64,000 bases of DNA from NCBI RefSeq assembly GCF_949628215.1, contig NC_134311.1, positions 76,750,090 to 76,814,089 of the forward strand, read 5' to 3'. Each line of letters begins with the position of its first letter. Positions within the stretch are counted from its first letter, which is position 1. A model generated the notes under the pieces. It was given only the letters and a program-made list of their open reading frames with translations, was not told the DNA's origin and made no database searches. Made by a program: the position numbers and the translations under genes. Positions 12,501 through 23,874 of the stretch are shown here, piece after piece. This DNA comes from Phalacrocorax aristotelis. Its lineage: Eukaryota; Chordata; Aves; Suliformes; Phalacrocoracidae.

Positions 12501-15500
12501 CCTTATACACACCAGAAGAAAAAAGCAGCTCTTCCAGGACCTTGACTGGGTTTCAGGAATCCTTTATTAGCTGAGAACCAACTCAGGACAGTCCTTACAA
12601 CATCATCATTTTATAAACATTGAGTTGGCTACGCTGTGTTGCATTTCTATTTTGCATGCATATACTTAAACCTTTGGGACAAAATTACAAACTTTAATTT
12701 AAAAACCAAACCCTAACTCTTACTTAGGCTGTTTTTCAAGACATCCTTTACTTCCTTGTGGTTTTAATTAGAATTTAAGGTTTATTTTAAATCAATCCAA
12801 ATGTTTTTTTTTTCCTGTGGAAATATCTTTCAACTCCTTAAGTTGTATTTTCACTGTAAATACTTGCATATTCTAATGGTACCAGAATGAATTGCCTCCT
12901 CTCTCCTGCCATATTTGGAAAGGTTTTTCTCATTCTGTGTTGTAATATGCCTTCCATTTTTCTGTTACTTTCTTAAAAATATACCAATACTTTCTTCTTC
13001 CTTGAGCAACAACTCTTTCTATAATCACATTTTTTAAGGCTTTAGTAAAGCATATACGTCTCAATAATAGTACAAGCCCACTCTTAGGACAGTATTGCCA
13101 AAAAACCTCTCTCAGCATCTTAACCACCAGATGAGAAAGACTATGGCTTTGATGTAACCCCCTGCCCATCAGCTGCCAATATTCTCTACAGCATTTAAGG
13201 CCCTCATCTCCAGAAAGTTTATGGGATACATTGCCTTTAATAGGAGAATCTGTAAAATTATGTAAATTTAAAATGGAAGGTTTACTTCTCTTTCTCTCTT
13301 TTTTTTTTCTCTTTTTTTATGTCTTCTTTTAATAGAGAAGTGGAAAAGGCAACCTCTTTCATGACACATCACTGCTTTTGATTACCCCAAAACCAGATTA
13401 TCCTCTACCCTGAAGAGAACATTCTTACACTCTTTATTAAATCAGCTTCTCTTTTAAGATAAAGACCATAGCTATGTCTTACTTTTTTTGCATAAAGGAA
13501 TAGATGTTCTGCTCTTTTAGAAGGCAGTCTAGTTCCAAGTTGGCCTGAAGTAAATGGTGCCTAGATTTATCATGCACCTCATTAAATACAGTTAAATTCT
13601 TCCATGAATTAAGTGGTAGGTCTTTGTGAAACACTGACTCAGAAAAAACGTTACAAGTTAGCAAAAAAGAAATAGGGAAAGCAAAATACCATAATAAGAA
13701 TTCATTGACTGTAAGGGTGGATTTGAGGTACTGGAAATACACTTATAGGTAAGTAAGAAATATATTATTCCTTTGCGGTTATGGTAATTGCTACATAACT
13801 AGTGACAAAGCTTAGTAATTCCTTAATTATCTTTGACATCTTTTTCGTTTGGCTATTAGCAACATAAATTTATTTGATCATGCAGAAAGTGTAACTGACA
13901 ATAGCTGTGTAACACAAACACAGTAATGAGTCAAAATAGTTTGATTAAAATTTTTATGCTGTATACATCTCTACTCACAGTAATGCAGAAACATCACTAA
14001 CATTTTCTCACCAAACGCTTTGTCTTTTTATTTTACAAAATAATCACCACAATTTTGGCCTTATTTTTTAACAGTCTTCCCTCTCTTGGCTTTTTCACAT
14101 TTCTCAATGATTTCTAAAAAATTACTTCTCTGACCCATTTCTTTAGAATCTGTAGCTACCTCCAGTGGATATTTGTCTAACACTACTACTGCAGCATGTC
14201 ACACCTGCTGAATGTTCACATTTCTAGCTATTTTTTTCTATTTGTCCTCAATGTCAGCATTCATTTCTATGAAAAAAATGACAGGATTATCTCATTTAAA
14301 TCTTCCTATAGATTTTACTCATACGATCAGGTGCTACATGTTCTAATTCTAAATAGAGGAAGTTTTAAGGGCCAAGCCTGCATACAGACAGAGTTGAGAA
14401 AGCCCTCCGGAGAAAGTTCTTTCCCTGAGCACTCAGAATCCTGAAGAAAACATTCCCAAAGCAAAACTGGAATACTGAATTTGCCAGCCTGCATTTCTTT
14501 TTCCTCTCATGTATATGTAATAGTGATTCATCTGGCAGGTATGGGCCATGAACCATGCTAAAGAATCTTCCAATTGCAGCAGAAATGCACTATAATGAGT
14601 CCCATAAAAATCACTAAGTCTGACATTGGAAGGACATTGGGAATATTAAAACTGAGATTCAGGTGTCTTGAGAGCATGGGTGCACATTACCATACATTTC
14701 CCTAAGCCTGTAAACTACTCTTCTCCTCCTGCAATTTGCACAGTATAACAATTAATTTTGGATTATCTTTATAGGATAACTGTGAGTGTAATCAGTCAAA
14801 TTTAATTGACAGCCCACTGGAACTTAAGGAGATTTGATTTTCTAGAGTTCTGAATCTTTGGAAACCTCAAATTAAAGGCAAGCAATTAAGACTGATACTA
14901 TCAAAGACTGTCCAATTAATCACAATTTGTTTACCAATGCACTTTACAAGATGGTGATTGCCTTACATCCTGTTTTACCTAAGACAATAATGTCAAATTG
15001 AGGGTTTTTTACCACATATTTTTGAGGTGAGTTTTCATTTTCTTTCCTAAGCCACTGCCAATGTGAGTAGTTCCTTATGACTTGCTGTTATTTTTCATTC
15101 ATGTGTAAAGGTTTTTTAATATAATCTTATTTTATGTGGATATCATATATAATCATTATAAATTTTCTTTCACAAATCTTTCTAATGTTATATCCACATA
15201 ATCTTATCCGGTTCATGACTGAAATTACATCTTTATTTCATCTAGTACCCTGTTATTTGTTTGCACAGAATTCACTGAATCGTGTAGTAGAAGGATATCT
15301 AATTTGCCTGTTGCTTGTTATTTCCTCCAATCGCTGGGCAGGATTAGCCAGTCACACAAACTTCTATAGTAAAAAACAAGGTTTTCCTACTTTTTCCTGG
15401 ACTTTGTATTGTATGAGGTAAGAATAATCGTAAACTGGGAAAACTGGAAGTGGAGTCTCAGTCTTGCAGTTCTTCAAACAGTCTGGGCTTCTCCTGTCTA

Positions 15501-15670
15501 CCTACTTTTCTTCAAATTGATTAATAGTAATGGGGATCTGTCTGATGAATTAATATCCTCAAGAACAATCACTGACATCACATTTCTTCCTCAAAATCAA
15601 TCATAATCACAGGAGACTTTTTTTCACTGGTGGTGTCTCAATGTACTCTTCAACAGAATTATTATGTGAG

Positions 15671-15700
15671 ACGTACGTGTGCTTGCACGTGTGTGCACAA
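15671..15700. repeat. Alternating purine-pyrimidine stretch with nested palindromes
   Basis: Starting ACGTACGTGTG and continuing through TGCACGTGTGTGCA, this 30-base tract nearly alternates purine and pyrimidine and contains a CACGTG E-box. Such sequence can adopt Z-DNA. No neighbouring gene gives it a role. Confidence 0.6.
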
Positions 15701-18700
15701 GTACATATCCCTAATGAGGCAGAATATGACTGTGGGCCCTCAAGGTATTTGGTGAAGATAGAGGTTTTCTGAGAAGGCACTGTGCATGTGACAGTGATAA
15801 TTTCTTAGAATGTTTATTTTTATTTTTATTCAAACTGAAGTAACTGTATATACAATGGTCAGGTTTGAATGAGACCTCATTAAGAGAAACACACTGCTCT
15901 GGATTTCTGTTATTTTTCCCTTTGGTGCTCTTACTGAAATGAGGAGAAGTGTAAAGAGGCTCAAAGGCTCAACCCAAAAAACACTTTTCAGTCTACAAAA
16001 GTAATTTATAAGACCAAGAATCCTTCCACTTGAGCCCCCAATCTACTCACCCACTTTGCTGTCAAATAGGGCACAAACTTTATTCACTTTGAAGTTTCAC
16101 ATCATCCTGACTACTTGCGGGTGCAGTGTATCACTACACCCCTAGACTTTCAGAATCCCAGATTTTGGAGCAGTCTGAAAGGTGATGAAGTGATGTGCTT
16201 CGGATCAGTATTCAGGGCTTCAGTAACCCAAGGCAAAAGTATCTCTTTATTTCATATTCCAATAAAATGCTTAGAGAAAACTTCACAGGAGAAAAAGGAA
16301 AAAACTATTTTCCTTGCTAAGTTGAAATGGTTGGGGAAATGAAGCACCAGGCCTCCAGCTGGTATGATTCTGTACACCTACATCAGCATGATTCATTTAT
16401 TAATGGTGAGATATAATGCTAATTTTTTGTGTAGATGTTTCTATGATCAGGGACTTAAAAATTTCCTTATTAAAAAAGTATTTGTTTCATAAGTCACTCT
16501 AAGTGATAGAAGGCAGAAGACATAGAGGCAGGCTGATCCTCTGTAGACTAGTAAGGTCACAGATATGTGCAATTTATTGTGCAGAACAAACAACAGCTGA
16601 GACCTCCCCAAAAGACAAGATTTGATGAGAGCCAATCCCTAACCTAAATACAGATATTATGCTTTCATAAACATTGCACTGTCTAGTTTTGACAACAAAA
16701 CACCATGAAGTTGACAGTTTTTCCATTGGCAAATGTTCAAAAAATGGACACGATACCCATCTGAATTCACCACAGATCACTTGCATAACTTCTATTTTAG
16801 CTTACGTTTTTCAGCATTATGAAGTGTTTGCCTGACGCTTTTATGCTTCTCTTATGATCAGTTCCTCTGTATTTTATAATTTTGTCTTCTGCTCTTGTCC
16901 TTATCACCGAAATGTGTTTTTTCTATCTTATTCACCATACCAGAACACAGCAGACAGACTAGGAAGAAACATTTAAGATCTTTATAGTCTGGTCTTACCT
17001 TGCTTACCATGAAGTTCATGATAAAAATGATACCGTGTTGATCTGAACTGGATCAGTGTTTTGCTTTGTTTTTTTTGTCATAGATTTAATGGTGTCCAAC
17101 GATAACAGTCTTTAAAGGTGAATTCAGACTAGCATGTTAGCTTGGACTAGAAGTGTGCTTTTGAAGAAAATCTGTTGACTGCCCTCAGTTAGGTGTTTAG
17201 TGAGGATGTTTGGTCTGTAGTACCAGGGGACTCACTCTACAGATCCACTCCTTTGGGCTACATAGTCAATAGTAATGTTGCTGTCTAGTGTCACTTCTAA
17301 GAGCTAAGAAACAAAAAGAGTGGGGAAGGACAGGACAAATGTAATGAGTTTCCTAGAGGTAATAATTGGTTGGGTCATTTTTCCTCTCACCACAACCTTT
17401 GGATTATCAAATTTTATAAATTTCAAAGCACTATCAGATAGAAATGTTCAACAAAGATTAAAAAAGTGATAAAATAAAACTGGATCTATGTGTAGGGATG
17501 GCAGTTTTGGGTACAACAGCTTCACCAGTGCTTTATGAAGTGTTGATAATGGTATAATTCCATCTCCAGAAAAATAAGTTTTTAACATGCTTCAGAAAAA
17601 GGAAGAATACAGTAATTACAAAATCCTTTATGTAATGTTGGCTTAAAACATGGAGTTTTAAGAAAAAGATTCTTCCTGGAAGAAGAGGGGCAGAGAGCTG
17701 CAATGTGTCTGGTACTACCAAATGCAGAATAAAAACCAAATTCATTTACATCTTGGATCCAGTTAAAGATTTAGCACCAGGTTTCCCATATTCCTTGTTG
17801 ACTGCAAAGGGAAAGAACCTTTCCACTTCACAAAAATATCACATGGCCTATTTCAGTAACAGCATTTGTGATGTGCTTTAAGGCTAAACCTGTTATGCAG
17901 CTTTTAGGTCTGGATAGCTCATCCAAAGCTGCCCAAACCCCAGTAAATCAACCCTGTGGAAAATATTTTGCCAATGGGAAGAAACTGGTAGCAAGTCCTG
18001 TAGTAATACCTGCAGTACCTTGGTCTTCAGGACAGGAAAAATCACCTAGGTTTTTCTTAACTCTCCTTGATTCACAGCTGCCTGATCATTGTGTCAGGAG
18101 CCTTTGAGCAGTGTTATATTTTAGTAAAACACCCAGACTGGAGAAATCTACTCCAGGAAGCCCGTCAGAAAAGCTCTGAGAAATCTGGATGGCTTTTAAG
18201 GTCACGTGAAACCATTTTTACCCTCATTTTTTAAAAATCTTGTTCTGGGATAAGATCAGCCAAACAAATACAAGCCACAGATTATTGCAAGAGGCAAGTA
18301 TTAATGCTTCACAGTCACGGCCTTCTTAAAAAAACACATCTCCGTGTCCACAAACTGTTAGTTCCAAATTTACAACATGTTTACTTCAAGTACTTAAAAA
18401 TTCCTAATAAAGACAAGATTCAGACACATCTATAAATCATAAGCCTATATAGTTCTTTCAAAGTCTGAAATTGTTTTTAAGGATTTCTAGGAAACAGGTG
18501 TCTCTGGAATTACGTGAAGTGCTCAGGGACCCAAAAACATGAGAACATGACAGGTATAGATTTCAAATTGGAGTTTCATTTTACATCTGACACTGGAGGC
18601 TATGCACCAGTGCTGAACAGTATCCACAGAGCAGTCAGAGCATATGGCCCTACATAATGTATGACAAGCCCTGATTTTAAATAACATCCCTCAAGGGTTG

Positions 18701-19009
18701 AGCAGAGTGCCCTATAGCAACACTCTTAATGTTTCCCTGTCACTCTGGTTGGACGCACAAGTCTATGTTTATGTCTATTAATCAACACAATAGTAGTAGC
18801 AATAATAACTAGAATTTGCAAAGGAATTCGGGGGATACTTGCCAAAGAAACACTATGGTAAAGTAATATTAGCGTTACTACTGTGTTTCTTAGCTTGCTG
18901 CAGTGTGAATGACAACAATCCTTCCAAATACTATTTCAAAAATATCACAATTCCAACTTTAGCTGGAGGAAGAGGCAGTTTGCCTTATTAAGGGAAAAAC
19001 ATAGATGGA

Positions 19010-19130
19010 GACAGAAGAAAGTAAGAGAGAGAGAGAGAAAGAAGGCAAAGCAGAAATGAAGAAAAAGACAAAGAGGGACAGGAAGACAGAAAAACAGAAA
19101 AATACAGGGAGAAGAAGGAGGAGAGGGCTG
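19010..19130 (+). repeat. Polypurine (GA-rich) tract
   Basis: About 120 bases are almost entirely A and G on the plus strand, including a (GA)n core near 19026-19038 and degenerate GAAG/GACAGAAA units after it. The C/T-rich complement yields a low-complexity reading frame on the minus strand that should not be taken as a gene. Confidence 0.8.
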
Positions 19131-21245
19131 ATTTAGATCCTTCATAGCTAAAAATCCAGATTGTCTAAATGCCATAATTGCATATATGCCAGAAAATTGG
19201 TACCTGACGCTACCTATTCCCAGGGCAACAGAAAAGTAATGGCTCTATTGCCTGCTCAGAATTTTCCCATGGTGCTTATCATGCCCAGAAACACTGTGTT
19301 CTGGACAACAAGGCAATTTGAAAACTCCACATTTTTATTTCATTCCAGGTATTTCTCTTCAGTTTCTCCATCCAATCAGCATGTTTAAAGTGGGCCTATA
19401 ACGCACCAGAAAAAGTGATTTATTTTTAAAATGCCATTATAGCTGCAACTCATTTTGTTCAAAGAGGCTTTTTTCCATTACAGTCTGAACCTTTCTGAAA
19501 TCACATTTCCTGTACCATGGAAGAAGCCCTTTACTTTCAGTCTGTAAGCTATTCAGGGAAAAGAGAGATACAGGACACTTCTACTTATGGTGCTAGCACT
19601 CTACACCATCAAAAATGCAAGAGAAAAAGAACCAGAAGGGTCATTCCAGCTCCACAGCTCTCTTCAAACAGTTTAAGAACTTAATCACTTGACTCACATC
19701 TTACAGGGGAACATATTAAACCACTGAATGTTGGCTGCTAGGACAGCTTCCTTTTGCCCTACTGCAACTTTGCCATTATGCAGACAAATAGGATTGGTAG
19801 GACAGTACTGTAAGAACACAGCTCCAACCAAGTTGTTGGGTCGGTCAGCTAAGGATGAGCCCTGGATTCCAGCCGATGGTTTCTGAAAAATTCATGTATT
19901 GTTACCAATACTAGAAGAAGTACTATCTTGCTGTGGACTGGCAGAGCCAGAGAGAGAAGGTGTCTGCTTTCAGAATGGGATAATACTTCAGCCAGCTGCT
20001 ACCTAACCTTGGCAACATGTAAATTCATCCTCATTTCAGCAAACCTCCAAAATTTCAGCCAGCAATTATACTCCATGGACACAGGATATGTGCTTAACTT
20101 CTGTAGAAATAATCATTACTCCTGACAAAATATTCTGCTGGGTTTACATAGCTCGAGCTACAGGCTTATGCCTTTCCACCTGCATTGCATCAAAAAGCAG
20201 ATTTACACTCACTATAACAATTTCAGATAATCATAATGATACTGCACTTCTCAAATCCTCTGTGTACTAGGCTCCCTCTCCTCGTTCCCCCTTTTCCTGA
20301 AATAGCATAAGGTTGTCAGGAAGTCTAGATTTTTATTATTACTGGTGACGTGGATATGAATGATACTGATGTGATAAGCTGGACATCTCATTCAGCATCA
20401 TTTCCTTGTGTAGAGAGCATACATTAAGTAACATAATTATAGAAGGTGCAAAATGCAATGTACTCTTGTAACAGAAATCCTTTGGTGATTGGCATTCAAG
20501 CAGAATAAATGTATATCACTTAACCAGCTGAAAGCAAGCATTCCATCCCACCACAAGGGAAACAGGCATCAAATGACTCTTGAATCTCTGTAGTCATATA
20601 AGAAAATGAGTTCCCAGAAACTTACACTTCTTCCTTCCTTTCATTAAGCATAATGACAAATATAAAGTTAATATTCAGTGGCTAGATATTCCTCATCTAA
20701 CAGTTTGTGGTTTTGGTACAGCCAGCTTTTCAGAAACTCAGGTCTCAGCACAGGCTAAAAACATCAAAAATCGTGACATCCCAAATCATTAGTAGCCACT
20801 GACGTCTGGGTCAGCGTTCGCCCTTGTGCCTCTCAGTTCTCCCTATGTATCATTTTTAGTAGTGTGGAGCAACAGCAACAAGACAACAAGACAACATGCA
20901 GCTCAGCAGATACTTAGGCAGTAAATTCTTACTACAGCTCTGAGCAAATAACAGAATCAGTAACATGGTGTGCTTTGTTCCCATCTCCTACTCGGATGCA
21001 AATTCAGTCTGCTGGTGAATTAGTATTTCAGTATATCAGGTTCTTGCCTCCGTGTCCACACAACACAGTCATCACAATCTAAACTAGAACATGCAGAAAG
21101 GTTTACAGGACAGATAACTCCCATCTTTGTCTTCCCAGTTCCACCTGAATGCTCTTACCATGCTCTTTTACATTTATTCCACGCGTGTTCTTTCCATTGT
21201 GACATTAAAAAAGATGCAAATAGCCTATAAAACTCTACTAAGGTT

Positions 21246-21848
21246 TGTCATGGTTTTAACTGGGATAGAGTTAGATTTTTTCACTGCAGCTGGCACAGTG
21301 CTGTGCTTTGGACTTAGTGTGAGAATAATGTTGATAACACACCGATGGTTAGTTGTTGCTGGGCAGTGCCTGTACTAGTCAGGGACTTTCACAGCTTCCC
21401 ACGCTCTGCCGGGAGCACAAGAAGCCGGGAGGGGAGGGGGCACAGCCAAGGCAGCTGATCCAAACTGGCCAAAGGGATATTCCGTATCATGTAACGTCAT
21501 GCCCAGAATGTTACCTGGGGGGAGCTGGCCTGGGGATGGAGGAAGCGATTGCGGCTCAGGGACGGGCAGCATCAGTCGGCAGGTGGTGAGCGGTTGCATC
21601 GCTTGTGGTTTTGTTTTCTTTTCCTTTTTCCCTTTTCTTTTTATTATATTATCATTATTGTTATTATTATCATAATCAATATTATTATCATTATTATTTT
21701 ATTTTACTTGTTAAACTGTTCTTACCTCGACCCACAAGTTTTTTTTTTTCTTTTAGTCTTCCGGTTCTCTCCCCCATCCCTCAGGGGTGGGGGCAGTGAG
21801 CGAGTGGCTGCCTGGTGTTTAGTTCCCCACTGAGGCTGAACCACGACA
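21246..21848 (+). mobile_element. Solo LTR of an avian endogenous retrovirus, plus orientation
   Basis: The element begins TGTCATGGTT and ends AACCACGACA; these termini form a 10-base inverted repeat with one mismatch at a CpG, the TG...CA ends typical of retroviral LTRs. GGTT lies immediately on both sides (21242-21245 and 21849-21852), consistent with a 4-base target duplication; a 5-base AGGTT duplication is possible if the last A is counted as flank. No gag, pol or env lies next to it, so it is a solo LTR left by recombination. It contains a CRE-like AACGTCA in U3, an (ATT)n-rich run at about 21640-21702 and a second T-rich run before the 3' end. The same family recurs at 32854-33407 on the other strand. 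Class (ERVL-like or other) cannot be fixed by eye. Confidence 0.85.
21640..21702 (+). repeat. (ATT)n-type microsatellite inside the LTR
   Basis: Degenerate tandem ATT/ATC units fill this part of the LTR; the sister LTR has a much shorter version at the equivalent place, which explains most of the length difference between them. Confidence 0.8.
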
Positions 21849-23711
21849 GGTTGCAGGTATATATACTGCCCCCCATCCTTCAAAGTGCAAATCTTCTTTT
21901 AGCTGTGACATTATGTTCAAAGAATTGCAAAGGGTAAAGAATGCACATAGGGAAATGATCGCTACAAAATAGTCATTTCAGTGCCACACAAGGTATTGCA
22001 GTATCTTCAGATTATCCCCCAAAAAAAGTCTAAATAACAGAAATGGATGACAAAATGCTGTGCAGGATCTATAAGAGGGTACTCACTATTATTGTTACTT
22101 CTAATACACACTTGACTAATTTCCTTGGAGAAGTACGTCTACAGGGAATGTGGAATGTAAAGAGAATACAGCCACTTAGAAGATAAGAATAAAATACTGT
22201 TCTGTGTATAGGTGGAAAGCTGAGAGTTTACTATGGGAATTGCGGAGACAATTAGATTCAAAAAGTACAAGTGAAGAAAAATGTTACATAACAAAAAGGA
22301 ACAATATGTACATAAAGGAAGTAATGGCTGTTATCAGCCAAGAGATGTGGCTGGTACTAAATGTTAGTGGGAATGGATCTTCACTTTCTTCTGTAAATCT
22401 GTATCCCTAACTAATGCAAACTAAAAGCCTAGCAGAATCTTGAGTTTGCACCATTTTGGCATCTTTCAGTCCCTGACAAGCAAGCTTATTTTCTTTACGG
22501 CAGCTTCCATTATAAACAATAACTGCATAGATTTAGAGGCCTAATTTCATTTGGAGGTGAGACAGTTTTATGGCCTTTCCTTCCAGAAGAGAAGAAGCAG
22601 ATGAAGGGAGGGTGAGAAGTAACAGAGAATACCACAGCTACGTACAATACTTACATTTTCATACTGGACTCTGCAACAGAACCCAGAAGTCCTGTAGGAA
22701 CTGGGAAACTGCAGTTTAAATCCAATCCCCTGAACTATAAACTAGTACAGAAGATTTGGGAAGAAAGAGCACCCTCTGCCATACACACATGCAATTCTGC
22801 AATATACGTGGTGGGTGGAGAGAGAAGGCAGTTGGTTAAGACACATAAAGAGGAAGAGGCTGTGCTTTCTTCCAGTCCCAGAGCTGGTTTTAAGGTGGTA
22901 TGTAGTGTTTGCTGTTGTTGCATGGTCGGTTGCCACATGGACGGTAGTGTTCTGAAACAGTTTTAGAAGCAAGAACATAAGACAGGATCCCTCTTACCTA
23001 ATTCCAGATTATAAAAGGAGATCAGGAGAGTAACTCACATGTAGATGTTTACAGTTAATAAAAGAAAACTTGTCCCTATGCCTTAAGAATCTCAGTCATT
23101 TTTGCTTTCCCAGTGACTGTGAATGCAGATTTTCCCAATACATGTGTAGTAGTTAATTCTTAATCTCAACTGAGAAGTCATTCAAGGTTAACCACAAGCA
23201 CTCACTGGGAATGCCACCAACTTTCACATTACTTTTGCTATTTCAGTTGAGGCTGTAGCTGTTTTAATCAGAAGGAATACATCTGCAAGGGTTACAGATG
23301 CTGGGGACAAAACTATAAACTGTGTAGTGATGACTTTACATTCAGTTTGTCAAACAAACATGGTGTCATTTAGCAGGGCAATAGCTGATCAATGAAAAAT
23401 ATAGCAGATGTGCTAAATTACAGGTTCAGGTGTTTGATGATGGGACAGCTGATATTTTTGACCACTGACATACAAGTTACAAACCTACAGAATTTGGGTT
23501 GGATGCAATCAAGATATACTTAAGACAAGCACAGAAGCATGGCAAGCCTTTCATCACGCGAGCTTCTTTCAACAATGTTTATGAGAATATCTTTCCCAGT
23601 AGCTTCTTATTAACTCTTCCAAGGAATCCTCCCACGAACTGTGAAAGAACCGGCATACTTTAATAAAAATCAAAACGCATTAAAGATCTGCAAGATAGTA
23701 TTTCCATGCAA

Positions 23712-23734
23712 GTTTGTTTGTTTGTTTGTTTTTT
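23712..23734 (+). repeat. (GTTT)n microsatellite
   Basis: Tandem GTTT units run into a short T tract. They resemble the tract at 2746-2763 but are not otherwise related in flanks. Confidence 0.85.
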
Positions 23735-23839
23735 ACAGAAAACTCAAGTTTAAAAAAAAAAAAAGGAAAGGATTCCCTCTACCCCGGAATAACAGCAATA
23801 ATAAAAAACTCTGGCAGGATATAAATTGTCAGAACAGAG

Positions 23840-23874
23840 AGCAGAATTCCTCTTTTTCATAAAGGAATTCTGCT
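23840..23874. repeat. Perfect 12-bp hairpin-forming inverted repeat
   Basis: AGCAGAATTCCT at 23840-23851 is followed by an 11-base loop and the exact complement AGGAATTCTGCT at 23863-23874. The stem stops cleanly at both ends. It is not part of any repeat I recognise, and the stem is short for a microRNA precursor. Confidence 0.8.

Larger units (their letters stand above)
5648..21245. other. Long unique AT-rich intergenic stretch
   Basis: About 15.6 kb without a recognisable gene or interspersed repeat. Open frames on both strands are short (120 residues or fewer), of biased AT-rich composition and without family motifs, as expected by chance. Visible structure is limited to a 9-base inverted repeat with SOX-like words at 9479-9502, a pyrimidine tract with acceptor-like end at about 13285-13335, an alternating purine-pyrimidine stretch at 15671-15700 and a purine tract at about 19010-19130. 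Very old repeats may be present but unrecognisable by eye. Confidence 0.6.

Noticed and set aside
18945..19175. Low-complexity L/F/S/C-rich frame on the minus strand
   Set aside because: It is the complement of the polypurine tract and not a plausible protein.
21549..21833. I/Y/F-rich frame on the plus strand
   Set aside because: It translates the (ATT)n run inside the solo LTR.
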